Below are positions 36,010 to 45,320 of a stretch of 64,000 nucleotides of DNA, in pieces. The translations under genes and the position numbers were made by a program. Origin of the DNA: Pseudolabrys taiwanensis (GTDB taxonomy: Bacteria > Pseudomonadota > Alphaproteobacteria > Rhizobiales > Xanthobacteraceae); the NCBI RefSeq assembly GCF_003367395.1, contig NZ_CP031417.1:4278001-4342000 (forward strand), written 5' to 3'. The notes under the pieces were generated by a model. That model worked only from the letters and a program-made list of their open reading frames with translations, was not told where the DNA came from and did not search any database. Positions within the stretch are counted from its first letter, which is position 1; every line of letters begins with the position of its first letter.

Positions 36010-37507
36010 GGTCCACCATGGCGCGGCCAATGGCTTGTCTGTCGGCGGGACGATCGAACTCGGCGACAATACGGCCGCGCGTCATCACGCCGATGCGGTC
36101 GGACAGGTTCATGACTTCGTCGAGGTCCTCGCTGATGAGCACGACGGCGGCGCCGCGATCGCGCGCGGCCAGCAGCCGCTGATGCACGGCGTTGCAGGCA
36201 CGCGCGTCGAGGCCGCGGCTTGGGCTATGGGCGACGACAACGGCTGGCTCGCGGCTGAACTCGCGCGCGATCACCAGCTTCTGCGCGTTGCCGCCGGACA
36301 GAAGCGCCGCGCGCTGATCGATGCTGCGCACGCCTTGAACGTCGTAGTCGGCGACGGCCTGCGTGGCATCGCGCCGAATCGCGCCGCGATCCACCATGGC
36401 GAGCGAGCCGTAGCGGCCCGAGCCGATGTTGGCGACGGCGAAGTTGTCGGCGATCGACAAGGTGCCGGCGAGCGCGAAGGAATATCGATCGGCTGGAATG
36501 GCCGCGACGGCGGCCATGCGCGCGCCCGACATCGGCGCCTGCGCGACGTTGCCGAGCCCGTCGATGAAAAGCTCGCCTTCGGCCGGCTGGCGCGCGCCAA
36601 TCAAGGCCTCGGCCAGTTCCGCCTGGCCGTTGCCGCTGACGCCGGCGATGCCGTAGATCTCACCGGCGCGCACGAAGAAGGTCGCATCCTCGAGCGCCGT
36701 GCGTCCGTCCGCGCGCAGGCATCGGAGCCGGCCGACATTGAGCCGCGTTGGGGCGCCGTCGGCCTTGCGCACATGCGGCGAAAAAGGCTGTGTGTCGCCG
36801 ACCGTGAGCTGGGTCAGTTCCGCCGCCGTCGTCTGTGACGGGTCGAGCGTCGCGACGGCTTTGCCGCGCCGCATGATGGTGACCTTGTCGGCATAACGCT
36901 TCACCTCGTGCAGCTTGTGCGTCACGAGCACCACGGCGGCGCCGGCACGCGCCAGCGTTTGCACGGTCTTGAGCAGTTGATCGGCCTCGGCGTCGGTGAG
37001 GACGGCCGTCGGCTCGTCGAGCACTAGAATGCGCGCGCCGCCGACCAGCACCTTGACGATCTCGACCTGCTGCTGTTCGGCGACGGTGAGCGTACTGACG
37101 CGCCGGTCGGGGTCGATGGCGAAGCCGAGCGCGCGCGATTGCTCTTCGATCGCCGCGCGAATGTCCTTGATGCCGGCGCGGTAGCGCGGCCGCTGATTGG
37201 CGAGGAGGATGTTCTCGGCCACGGTGAACGGCATCACCAGCTTGAAATGCTGGTGCACCATGCCGATGCCGCGGGCGCGCGCATCGGCCGGGCCGTTGAG
37301 CGAAACGGCAGCGCCGTCGATGAGAATGCGGCCGCCCTCCGGCGCATAAAGACCGGCGGCGACATTCATGAGCGAGGATTTGCCGGCGCCGTTTTCGCCG
37401 AGGAGGGCGTGAACCTCCCCGGCTTTGGCACCGAACGTGGCTTCGTCGAGGACCACCACCCCGTCAAAGGACTTGCGGATTCCCTCTAGGGCCAGCGCCT
37501 CGGTCAT
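36002..37507 (-). CDS. ABC transporter ATP-binding protein with two ATPase domains (YufO/NupO, sugar/nucleoside type)
   Basis: A 501-residue tandem ATPase. The first domain has Walker A GENGAGKSS, signature LTVAEQQQVEIVKV and Walker B ILVLDEPTAVLTD. The second has GVSGNGQAEL in place of a normal Walker A (no GKS/T), signature LLSGGNAQKLVIARE and VVVAHSPSRGLDA. Such asymmetry is normal in the RbsA/YufO family. Lies 18 bp after the BMP gene. Confidence 0.93.
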   Translation of the reverse strand: MTEALALEGIRKSFDGVVVLDEATFGAKAGEVHALLGENGAGKSSLMNVAAGLYAPEGGRILIDGAAVSLNGPADARARGIGMVHQHFKLVMPFTVAENILLANQRPRYRAGIKDIRAAIEEQSRALGFAIDPDRRVSTLTVAEQQQVEIVKVLVGGARILVLDEPTAVLTDAEADQLLKTVQTLARAGAAVVLVTHKLHEVKRYADKVTIMRRGKAVATLDPSQTTAAELTQLTVGDTQPFSPHVRKADGAPTRLNVGRLRCLRADGRTALEDATFFVRAGEIYGIAGVSGNGQAELAEALIGARQPAEGELFIDGLGNVAQAPMSGARMAAVAAIPADRYSFALAGTLSIADNFAVANIGSGRYGSLAMVDRGAIRRDATQAVADYDVQGVRSIDQRAALLSGGNAQKLVIAREFSREPAVVVAHSPSRGLDARACNAVHQRLLAARDRGAAVVLISEDLDEVMNLSDRIGVMTRGRIVAEFDRPADRQAIGRAMVDHA

Positions 37508-37525
37508 GCGGAACGGTCGCTCGCG

Positions 37526-38605
37526 TTACTTCTGCGTGATGACACCAGGAATGTACCAGTCCATCTTCCAGAGGCCGGCGTCGTCGATCGGCTTGCCGGC
37601 GGCGAGCCGCTCCTTGCCGGTCGTGTCGGACATCGGCCCGGTGAAGATCTGCTTGCCGGCGATGATAGCGTCGCGCTCTTTCATCACCTTGTCGACGACT
37701 TCCTTCGGCACGGCCGGACCGCAGCAAGCAATATCGGTGCCGCCGTCCTTGATGCCGGGGAAGGCGCCGAAGGGCTGCGCCTGCCAGTTCCCGGCCATCA
37801 CCTTCTTCAGTTCAGGCGCCAGGAACTTGTCCCAGGTCCAGGCCGACGAGCAGAGCGTCGCCTTGGGGGCGAACTCACGCAGGTCGCGGTGGTGGCCGGT
37901 GCCGTAGATGCCGCGCTCCTGCGCGACGATCTGCGGTGTCGGCGTGTCGACATGTTGGCCGATGACATCGATGCCTTGATCGGCCAGGGCCGAGGCGGCC
38001 GCGCGTTCCTTCACCGGGTCGTTCCACGCGCCGGTGAAGATGACGGTCACCGTCGCTTTCGGGTTCATCGCCTTGGCGCCGAGCTCATAGGCGTTGATGG
38101 TCCAGTTCACCGGGCCGATCGGATGCGCGGCGACGAAGCCGAGCTTGCCCGTCTTCGACACGCCGCCTGCGATCATGCCGCACAGATACTGGCTTTCGTA
38201 GGTGCGGCCGTAGAAAGATTCGAGGTTGGTGCCGTTGGTCGTGCCCGAGGCGTTGAGGAAGGCGACCTTCGGATATTTCTCCGACAGCTCCTTGAAGGTA
38301 TCGGAATAACCGAAGGCGGTGCCGATGATCACGTTGTAGCCGCGGGCGATAAAGCCTTCCGCGGCCGGTTTAATCTTGCCCGCGACCTCCGGCACATTCT
38401 CGACGAACGGGATTTTCATGCCGACGGCGGCCTCGATCTTCGGTCGCGCCTCGTCGAAGGCTTGCGTCCAGCCGCCGTCGTTCCTTTCGGCAAAATACAG
38501 GAAGGCGATCTTGGGCGGCGCCGACAAAGTGAAGCCGGCGGCGTGCGCCGCCGTCATGCCGGCGAGTACCGCAAACCCCAACAACGACGCTATTTTTAGA
38601 CGCAT
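37526..38605 (-). CDS. BMP-family ABC transporter substrate-binding protein (nucleoside-like)
   Basis: A 359-residue basic membrane protein (PnrA/Med family) with signal peptide MRLKIASLLGFAVLAGMTAAHA. Core motifs: KIAFLYFAERNDGGWTQAFDEA, VENVPEVAGKIKPAAEGFIARGYNVIIG, GKLGFVAAHPIGPVNW and DVIGQHVDTPTPQIVAQERG. The Trp in DGGWTQ and the Asp/His positions resemble base-stacking residues of PnrA-type proteins. ATG 38605 has AGAAGGA upstream; ATG 38626 is the alternative. First gene of the importer operon, divergent from the second molybdenum hydroxylase. Confidence 0.92.
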   Translation of the reverse strand: MRLKIASLLGFAVLAGMTAAHAAGFTLSAPPKIAFLYFAERNDGGWTQAFDEARPKIEAAVGMKIPFVENVPEVAGKIKPAAEGFIARGYNVIIGTAFGYSDTFKELSEKYPKVAFLNASGTTNGTNLESFYGRTYESQYLCGMIAGGVSKTGKLGFVAAHPIGPVNWTINAYELGAKAMNPKATVTVIFTGAWNDPVKERAAASALADQGIDVIGQHVDTPTPQIVAQERGIYGTGHHRDLREFAPKATLCSSAWTWDKFLAPELKKVMAGNWQAQPFGAFPGIKDGGTDIACCGPAVPKEVVDKVMKERDAIIAGKQIFTGPMSDTTGKERLAAGKPIDDAGLWKMDWYIPGVITQK

Positions 38606-38689
38606 GACGCTGATCCTTCTGTTCATGATCCGGCGAATTCATACGAGGGGCAATCGTTGCAAAGCGGCGATGAGTTTGCGCGCACATAG

Positions 38690-38732
38690 TTTAGCCGTCC
38701 ACGCCCAATATTTACTCAGAACACCGGCTAAA
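38690..38732. promoter_or_regulatory. Spaced inverted repeat TTTAGCCG/CGGCTAAA in divergent promoter region
   Basis: Perfect 8-bp arms at 38690-38697 and 38725-38732 are about 35 bp apart centre to centre, in the 261-bp region between the importer and the second hydroxylase operon. This could be a shared operator pair; no regulator gene is adjacent. Confidence 0.35.
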
Positions 38733-38794
38733 AAGGCATCGGACGGCGACATGTTCTCATCGCTTTTGCCGATGACGCGTTCGGCGCTTCGTTT

Positions 38795-38824
38795 TTGACT
38801 TTCGTCCGCGATGCTTCGCATAGT
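38795..38824 (+). promoter_or_regulatory. Candidate promoter for the second molybdenum hydroxylase operon
   Basis: TTGACT (38795-38800), 18 bp, CATAGT (38819-38824), about 43 bp before the start at 38867. Confidence 0.4.
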
Positions 38825-38866
38825 GACGGCCCGACGTGTTTGTATCGGGTATCGCTCAAACGCTTC

Positions 38867-39742
38867 ATGAAGCCAGCACCCTTCAAATACATTGCCGCTG
38901 AATCGCTAGAGCACGCCTTGGCCGTGAAGGCGGAGTATGGCGACGAGGCGCGTTTCCTGGCCGGTGGGCAAAGCCTGGTGCCGGCCATGAACTTTCGTCT
39001 CGCGCAGCCGGCGGTGCTGATCGACGTCAACCCAATCGAGGCCCTCTCGAGCATCGGTCGCGTCAACGGTCATGCACTACGCATCGGCGCGTTGACGCGC
39101 TACCGCATGCTCGAGCGCGATGCTGCGATCGCCGGGGAGATTCCGCTGATCGCCGAGGCTTTGCCGCATATCGCGCATCCGCAGGTCCGCAATCGCGGCA
39201 CCATCGGCGGCAATCTTTCGCACGCCGATCCGGCGTCCGAACTGCCCGCGATCGTTGTCGCACTGGAAGGACGATTGCGTGCGCAATCGGCGCGCGGTGA
39301 GCGCTGGATCGTGGCGTCCGATTTTTTCTTGGGGCCGCTGACGACCGCCTTGGCCGACGACGAGATGCTGACCGAGGTCGAGTTGCCGTTGCAGCCGGCG
39401 CGCAGCGGTTCCTGTTTCATGGAAGTCGCCCGCCGCAAGGGCGACTTCGCGTTGCTCGGCATCGCCGTTGTCGTCGCCGTCGACGAGGCGGGTGTTTGCA
39501 GGCGCGTCCGCGCCGCCTTGTGCGGCGGCGGTGAGACGCCGGTCGATGTCAGCGCAGCGGCGGCCGTGCTGATCGGCCGTCAGGATAGGGAAGCGGCCGT
39601 CACAGACGCCGCCGCGGCCGTCCGGCAAGCCGTCGATCCGCCCGGCAACATGCACGCCGATCCCGGCTACCAACGTCATCTTGCCGGCGTGCTCGCCAAG
39701 CGCGCTCTGGCCGCGGCTTTGGAGCGCGCGTGTCATGGATGA
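38867..39742 (+). CDS. Molybdenum hydroxylase FAD-binding subunit, second set
   Basis: A 291-residue CoxM-type subunit: MKPAPFKYIAAESLEHALAV, FAD loop AGGQSLVPAMNFR, second loop NRGTIGGNLSHADPASELPA (the consensus GGNLSHADP, better kept than in the first set), CO_deh_flav_C from about residue 180. Its end overlaps the [2Fe-2S] subunit gene by 8 bp. Paralogue of 29213. Confidence 0.93.
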   Translation: MKPAPFKYIAAESLEHALAVKAEYGDEARFLAGGQSLVPAMNFRLAQPAVLIDVNPIEALSSIGRVNGHALRIGALTRYRMLERDAAIAGEIPLIAEALPHIAHPQVRNRGTIGGNLSHADPASELPAIVVALEGRLRAQSARGERWIVASDFFLGPLTTALADDEMLTEVELPLQPARSGSCFMEVARRKGDFALLGIAVVVAVDEAGVCRRVRAALCGGGETPVDVSAAAAVLIGRQDREAAVTDAAAAVRQAVDPPGNMHADPGYQRHLAGVLAKRALAAALERACHG

Positions 39743-40226
39743 GGATTTGCACGATATCGCCGTGACCGTGAACGGCACGGCCTATAAACGCCGCGTCGAA
39801 TCGCGGCAGCTGCTGAGCGATTTCCTGCGCCACGAATTGCGCCTCGCCGGGACCCATGTCGGTTGCGAGCACGGCGTCTGCGGCGCCTGCACCGTGCAGA
39901 TCGACGGCGTGCCGATGCGCTCGTGTCTCGTCTTTGCGGTGCAGATGAACGGCAAGTCGCTCACGACGGTCGAGGGACTCGCGCCCTCGGCCGACCGGCT
40001 GCATGTGCTGCAGGAGGCGATGCATGCGCATCACGGTTTGCAATGCGGCTATTGCACACCGGGCATCCTGATGACCATGAGCGCGTTTCTGGAGGACTGT
40101 CCCGAGCCTAACGAGGAACAGGTGCGCGAGGCGCTGTCGGGCAATCTTTGCCGCTGCACCGGCTATCAACACATCGTCGATGCGGTGCTCGCGGCGGCAG
40201 CGCGCCTCAAGGAGGCGCGGCCGTGA
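39735..40226 (+). CDS. Molybdenum hydroxylase [2Fe-2S] subunit, second set
   Basis: A 163-residue subunit with CEHGVCGACTVQIDG (plant-type cluster) and QCGYCTPG / NLCRCTGYQH (second cluster). ATG 39735 lies within the end of the FAD subunit gene. Very similar in its core to the first-set subunit at 30091. Confidence 0.95.
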   Translation: MDEDLHDIAVTVNGTAYKRRVESRQLLSDFLRHELRLAGTHVGCEHGVCGACTVQIDGVPMRSCLVFAVQMNGKSLTTVEGLAPSADRLHVLQEAMHAHHGLQCGYCTPGILMTMSAFLEDCPEPNEEQVREALSGNLCRCTGYQHIVDAVLAAAARLKEARP

Positions 40227-42568
40227 CGACACGCTATTTCGGCGAGCCGATCCCGCGCAATGAAGACCGGCGGCTGCTGACCGGCCAGGCTCTGTTCGTC
40301 GACGACGTCGAGTTGCCGGGTTTGCTGCACGCGGCGCTGCTGCGCAGCCAGGTCGCCCATGCCCGCATCAAGTCGATCGACGTCAGCGCGGCGCTCGCGC
40401 GCAAGGGCGTCGTTGCGGTCTACACGGCCGAGGACCTTGGCGCCTATTGGCAGCCGGGGCCTTTGCTGGTGCCGCCGCCACCGATCGCCGGCATTGTCTT
40501 CAACCAGCGCATGCAGGTGCCGCTGGCCAAGGATAAGGTGCGGCATGTCGGCGAGCCGATCGCGATCGTGGTGGCCGAGAGCCGCTATATCGCCGAGGAC
40601 GCGCTCGCCGATATCGATGTCCAACTGGAGACGCTGCCGCCGGTGGTCGATCTGGAGCGCGCGCTCGAAAAGGATGGCTCTCTCGTCCACGAGGATGTCC
40701 GCTCCAACGTGTCCGCGCACGTGCGGCAATGCAAGGGCGATTACGCCAAAGCGGCGGCGAAGGCGGACCACATCATCCGCCGCCGGTTTCATTACGATCA
40801 CGGCATGTCGTCGCCGATGGAGACGCGCGGTGTCGTCGCGCAATGGGACGCGCGCGCCAGTCAACTCACCATCTGGGACACGACGCAGGCCCCGGTCTTT
40901 GTCCGCAACGGCCTCGCCGCGATGCTGGGCCTTGGCGAGCGGCAAGTGCGGGTCATCGCTCCTTTCGTCGGCGGCGGCTTCGGCCCGAAGATCATGATCT
41001 TCTATCCGGAAGAAGTGCTGCTGCCGTGGATTGCGATCAAATTGAACCGGCCGGTGAAGTGGATCGAGGACCGGCTCGAGCACTTTGTCGCCACGACGCA
41101 TGAGCGGGGGCAGATCCACGACGCCGAGATCGCGCTGAGCCGCGACGGCAAGATTCTCGGCATCAAGGACGTGTTCTTGCACGATGCCGGCGCTTACGAT
41201 CCTTACGGACTGACGGTGCCGATCAACAGCCAGTGCACTCTGCTCGGTCCTTATGTCGTGCCCAACTATGACAGCACCTTCACCGCGGTCTTTACCAACA
41301 AGCCGATCGTGACGCCCTACCGTGGCGCAGGGCGTCAGCACGGGGTTTTTGTGATCGAGCGGCTGCTCGATTTCGCCGCGCGCGAGCTGGGCATCGACCG
41401 CGCGGAAATCCGGCGCCGCAATCTCATTCCGGCGGATGCCTTTCCGTACAACAACGAGATCATCTATCAAGACTTCGCGCCGCTCGAATACGACAGCGGC
41501 AATTACGAACCTGTGCTCGACAAGGCGCTGGCTGCGATCGACTACGCCCGCTTCGTGACGGAAGAGCAGAAGAAGCTGCGCGCACAAGGCCGACACGTCG
41601 GCGTCGCGGTGGCCTGCTATGTCGAGGGCACCGGCATCGGCCCATACGAGGGCGCGCGCGTCCAGGTGCAAGCCAATGGCAAGGTCAGTCTTGCCACCGG
41701 TATCGGCACGCAAGGCCAGGGCCACTTCACCAGTTTCGCGCAGATCGTCGCCGACCAGCTCGGTGTCGACGTGCGCGACGTCGATGTGGTGACGGGCGAC
41801 ACCGACCAGTTCTATTGGGGCGCCGGCACCTTTGCGAGCCGCGGCGCGGTCGTGGCCGGCAATGCCGTCAACGAAGCCTCGAAAGTCGTACGTGAGAAAA
41901 TTCTGAAGCAAGCCTCCGAACATTTTGAATGCGCTGTCGAGGATCTCGAGCTCGGCAGCGGGCAGGTGTCGATCGTCGGCGTGCCCGGCAAGTCGGTCCG
42001 CCTCGGCGAGCTCGCGATGCGTGCCAACCCGATGCGCGGCGCGGTCAAGCCCGGAACGGAGCCGGGGCTGGAGTCGACGCAGTATTTTGGGCCGCCGAAG
42101 GGCGCCACGGCCAACGGCGTGCACGCAATGCTGCTCGAGATCGACCCCGACACATTGATGGTGCAGATTCTGAAGTACGTCGTCGTGCACGACTGCGGCA
42201 CGGTCATCAATCCGCTGATCCTTGCAGGTCAGATTCACGGTGGCGTCGCGCAGGGTATCGGCAATGCCTATTATGAAGAGCTGATGTTCAATGAGGAAGG
42301 TCAGCTCATGAACGCGTCGCTCGCGGACTATCTGCTGCCGACTTCGCTCGAGGTGCCGCGCATGGAGCTTGGGCACACCGTGACGCCCTCGCCGCTCAAT
42401 CCGATGGGCGTCAAAGGCGCGGGCGAGGCCGGCGCCATTCCGGTCGGGCCGCTATTCGCGCAGGCGATCGAAGATGCGCTGGGTCTTGGCGAGAGGAAGA
42501 TTGAGCTTTGCGAAATTCCCCTCAGTCCGAACAGGCTCTGGCGGGTGTTGAGCCGAGCCGACGGTTGA
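40223..42568 (+). CDS. Molybdenum hydroxylase molybdopterin-binding large subunit, second set
   Basis: A 781-residue catalytic subunit: TTRYFGEPIPRNEDRRLLTG, GGGFGPKIMIFYPEE, active-site loop VTPYRGAGRQHGVF, TQGQGHFTSF and MGVKGAGEAGA with the base Glu. The loop resembles the AYRGAGR motif of form II CODH-like hydroxylases, in contrast to PYRGCGRPQ in the first set, so the two enzymes probably have different substrates. Starts at GTG 40223 (GTGA overlap) behind AAGGAGG. Confidence 0.93.
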   Translation: MTTRYFGEPIPRNEDRRLLTGQALFVDDVELPGLLHAALLRSQVAHARIKSIDVSAALARKGVVAVYTAEDLGAYWQPGPLLVPPPPIAGIVFNQRMQVPLAKDKVRHVGEPIAIVVAESRYIAEDALADIDVQLETLPPVVDLERALEKDGSLVHEDVRSNVSAHVRQCKGDYAKAAAKADHIIRRRFHYDHGMSSPMETRGVVAQWDARASQLTIWDTTQAPVFVRNGLAAMLGLGERQVRVIAPFVGGGFGPKIMIFYPEEVLLPWIAIKLNRPVKWIEDRLEHFVATTHERGQIHDAEIALSRDGKILGIKDVFLHDAGAYDPYGLTVPINSQCTLLGPYVVPNYDSTFTAVFTNKPIVTPYRGAGRQHGVFVIERLLDFAARELGIDRAEIRRRNLIPADAFPYNNEIIYQDFAPLEYDSGNYEPVLDKALAAIDYARFVTEEQKKLRAQGRHVGVAVACYVEGTGIGPYEGARVQVQANGKVSLATGIGTQGQGHFTSFAQIVADQLGVDVRDVDVVTGDTDQFYWGAGTFASRGAVVAGNAVNEASKVVREKILKQASEHFECAVEDLELGSGQVSIVGVPGKSVRLGELAMRANPMRGAVKPGTEPGLESTQYFGPPKGATANGVHAMLLEIDPDTLMVQILKYVVVHDCGTVINPLILAGQIHGGVAQGIGNAYYEELMFNEEGQLMNASLADYLLPTSLEVPRMELGHTVTPSPLNPMGVKGAGEAGAIPVGPLFAQAIEDALGLGERKIELCEIPLSPNRLWRVLSRADG

Positions 42569-42841
42569 CGGGGCATCTCGGTGATTGATTCGGCACGGCC
42601 GCGGTGTGTTCAAGCGCCACGGTTGAGACGCTGCCGCGAAGAAGTCCCCGCATATAAAAATCGCGTAACCAACGACGCGTAACGACAATGTCGCTTGTTA
42701 ATGTAGTTTGTGTCCGGTGTCGGCGACGCCGCTCTTCTAGCTTTAGATAAAACAAATTGAGGGTGCTAACCCCTGTGCCAGAACCTGATCATTAAACATT
42801 TCGCTTAATTATGCGCGAGCCACAACAACGAGTGCTCGAGC
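42569..42841. other. AT-richer 273-bp intergenic region before cheW
   Basis: The last 200 bp are clearly lower in GC than the surroundings (for example TTGTTAATG, TAGATAAAACAAATTG, CATTAAACATTTCGC). It must contain the promoter of the chemotaxis pair. I see no convincing -35/-10 pair, operator or small gene. Confidence 0.4.
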
Positions 42842-43351
42842 ATGCATCATGGAAATTCTCCGACTGCAGATGCCGTCGCCCGCGACGGATCGCATGCCGG
42901 TCAGTTGATCAGTTTCGCCATCGGTGACGACCAGTACGGCGTCGACATCATGGCTGTGCGTGAAATCCGCGGCTGGGTCGACATTACTCCCCTGCCGGAG
43001 CAGCCGGATTACATCCGCGGCGTGCTCGACCTGCGCGGTACGGTCGTTTCGATCATGGATCTTCGTCGCCGCTTCAATCAGGGGCTCACCCAGGCGACGC
43101 CGATGCACATCGTCATCGTGGTCCAGATCGGCGAAAAGCCGATCGGCCTCTTGGCCGACCGTGTGCTCGACATCGTCTCGGTCGATCCGGAGCAGCTTCG
43201 GCCGGTCCCCGCCGTTGCCCAATCCGCGCGCGTCAGTTTCCTCTCGGGCCTGATCAGCGCCGATGACGGAATGATCGCGATCATCGATCTGAACAATCTT
43301 CTCATTGAAGACGCGGATGCCGGCGCACCGGCCGTTCCCGCCGCCGCCTAA
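42842..43351 (+). CDS. cheW: Chemotaxis coupling protein CheW
   Basis: A 169-residue Che[53 protein letters not shown] and [23 protein letters not shown] are the family's two SH3-like halves. It couples receptors to the CheA kinase. No cheA, cheY, cheB or cheR is in the window, so this and the following receptor form an outlying pair that must plug into a chemosensory system encoded elsewhere. It has a short extra N-terminal tail ([18 protein letters not shown]) and an Ala/Pro-rich C-terminus. Confidence 0.94.
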   Translation: MHHGNSPTADAVARDGSHAGQLISFAIGDDQYGVDIMAVREIRGWVDITPLPEQPDYIRGVLDLRGTVVSIMDLRRRFNQGLTQATPMHIVIVVQIGEKPIGLLADRVLDIVSVDPEQLRPVPAVAQSARVSFLSGLISADDGMIAIIDLNNLLIEDADAGAPAVPAAA

Positions 43352-43403
43352 TCCGCACGCCGAAACCCGCCAAGAACATTTTTCAGGAATCCAGGTAACT
43401 CCA

Positions 43404-45173
43404 ATGATCCGCTTGTCTATCCGGTCGATTCTCCTCGGCCTGTTCGGCCTCATGGCCGTGATTATCGCCGGCCAGGGCCTCCTGTCCGTGGCCAAAATCT
43501 CGCAAGTGAACGAGGCCGCCGTCGACATCCAAACCAACTGGCTGCCATCCGTAAGGTCGCTCGGGCAACTCGGCTATACGATGTCGGCCTATCGCAACGG
43601 TCTCGCGCGCCAAGTTCTGTCCACCGACCCGGCCGAAATGGCGCGGATCGAGAAGTCGCTGCAGGATCGTGAGGGGCAGCTGCGTGAATTGCAGACTCAA
43701 TACGAGAAGCTGATCACCTCTCCGGAAGAGCGCGCGGGATACGAAAACTTCAAGCAGCTGTGGGCCAAGCATCAGTCGGTCACGCCTGAAATCTTCAGGC
43801 TGTCGCGCGCCAACAAGAATGCGGAGGCGACCGCGCTCTTCTCGGGCGAACAGCTTCAGTCGTTCGTTCAAGCCGGCGAAGCCATCGAGAAGCTGGTGAG
43901 GCTGAACACGGCCGGCGCGGCGGAGGCGGCGAAGGCCGCGGACGAGAACTTCCAGAGCGCGCGCAGCATGGAGATCGCCATTATCGCTATGTCGATCCTG
44001 ATCGCGATCGGCGCCGGCGTCCTCGTCATGCTGCATATCAGCCGCCCTCTGAGCGCGCTCGTTACGCCGCTCGAGGAGATCAAGGGCGGCAACTTCGCCG
44101 TCGCGGTTCCCGGCGCGCACCGGCACGACGAAATCGGCGCGATCGCCAAGGCGGTCGACGGCATGGCCGCGCAGGTCCGGCAGACCATCTCCGAGATCAA
44201 ACAGGCGGCCACCGAGGTCAACAACGCGTCTGGCGAAATCTCCACCAGCACGACCGACCTGTCGCAGCGAACGGAAGAGCAGGCCGCTTCGTTGGAAGAG
44301 ACCACCGCGGCGATGGAGGAAATCTCCGCCGCGGTGAAGAAGAGCGCCGAGAATGCTGACCAGGCGAACCGCTCGGCGGCGCAGGCGCGTGACGTTGCCG
44401 ATCAGGGCGGCGACGTTGTCGCCAAGGCGGTCAGCGCCATGGCGAAGATCGAGGACTCCTCGCGCAAGATCTCCGACATCATCGGCGTCATCGACGAGAT
44501 CGCCCGTCAGACCAACCTGCTCGCGCTGAACGCAGCCGTCGAAGCCGCCCGTGCCGGTGAAGCCGGTCGTGGCTTCGCCGTCGTCGCGTCGGAGGTGCGC
44601 AGCCTCGCGCAACGGTCGTCGCAGGCCGCCAAGGACATCAAGGAGCTCATCACCAACTCGAACGGTCAGGTGCAGGAAGGCGTCGAACTCGTCAATCACG
44701 CGGGCGAAGCGCTCGATAAGATCGTCGAATCGGTGAAGGAGGTGGCGGCGCTGGTCTCCGACATCGCTACCGCATCGACCGAGCAGGCGACGGGTCTCGA
44801 GCAGATCAACAAAGCCCTGATGCAGATGGACGAGGTCACGCAGCAAAACGCGGCGCTCGTCGAAGAGAACGCCGCGACCGCCAAAGCGCTCGAGACGCAG
44901 GCGCAGTCGATGGACGAGCAGGTGGCCTTCTTCAAGCTCGACGAAGCCGCGGCCGCTCAGGTGGCGAAGGTGGCTGCCGGTGGCAGCCGCGCCGCCGCGA
45001 TCGCCGCGCCCATCACGACGTCCGCCCCGGCGAGGCCAGTGCCTGTGGCTGCAAAGAAGCCCAAGGCGGCGAGCTTCTCGTCGCCGTCGCGCGCGAGCCG
45101 CAACCCGGTGGGCAACATGCGCACCGCGTTGGCGACCGCGCTCGACGCCGAGCAGGAGTGGAAGGACTTCTAA
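43404..45173 (+). CDS. Methyl-accepting chemotaxis protein with 4-helix-bundle sensor and CheR-tether-like tail
   Basis: A 589-residue receptor: first membrane helix about 8-30 ([18 protein letters not shown]), a helical periplasmic sensor (4HB_MCP-like, about 31-190), second helix about 192-214 ([20 protein letters not shown]), HAMP (about 215-270), and a methylation/signalling domain with the conserved hairpin tip [23 protein letters not shown]. The C-terminus ends EWKDF after an Ala/Pro/Ser/Lys linker, matching the xWxxF pentapeptide to which CheR/CheB bind in Tar-type receptors. Starts 52 bp after cheW and ends before a strong terminator. Confidence 0.95.
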   Translation: MIRLSIRSILLGLFGLMAVIIAGQGLLSVAKISQVNEAAVDIQTNWLPSVRSLGQLGYTMSAYRNGLARQVLSTDPAEMARIEKSLQDREGQLRELQTQYEKLITSPEERAGYENFKQLWAKHQSVTPEIFRLSRANKNAEATALFSGEQLQSFVQAGEAIEKLVRLNTAGAAEAAKAADENFQSARSMEIAIIAMSILIAIGAGVLVMLHISRPLSALVTPLEEIKGGNFAVAVPGAHRHDEIGAIAKAVDGMAAQVRQTISEIKQAATEVNNASGEISTSTTDLSQRTEEQAASLEETTAAMEEISAAVKKSAENADQANRSAAQARDVADQGGDVVAKAVSAMAKIEDSSRKISDIIGVIDEIARQTNLLALNAAVEAARAGEAGRGFAVVASEVRSLAQRSSQAAKDIKELITNSNGQVQEGVELVNHAGEALDKIVESVKEVAALVSDIATASTEQATGLEQINKALMQMDEVTQQNAALVEENAATAKALETQAQSMDEQVAFFKLDEAAAAQVAKVAAGGSRAAAIAAPITTSAPARPVPVAAKKPKAASFSSPSRASRNPVGNMRTALATALDAEQEWKDF

Positions 45174-45217
45174 GCAAAGCGGATCAGCGAGCCGATCAGG
45201 TTCAACGTGATGCGTCG

Positions 45218-45247
45218 ACGGCGCGCCTTCATGGGCGCGCCGTTTTT
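45218..45247 (+). terminator. Rho-independent terminator after the chemoreceptor gene
   Basis: Perfect 10-bp stem ACGGCGCGCC (45218-45227) / GGCGCGCCGT (45234-45243) with a TTCATG loop and a T-run (45243-45247), 44 bp after the receptor stop. Confidence 0.88.
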
Positions 45248-45320
45248 GCATGGTGAAACGGAGATCTGCGTGCGTGCTTCGGGTCTTGATGGCACTATGC
45301 GGCCATTCAGGGAGACACCG

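Noticed and set aside
40166..42376. A 736-codon minus-strand frame opposite the second molybdenum hydroxylase large subunit
   Set aside because: Shadow of the well-recognised catalytic subunit; no start signal or motif.
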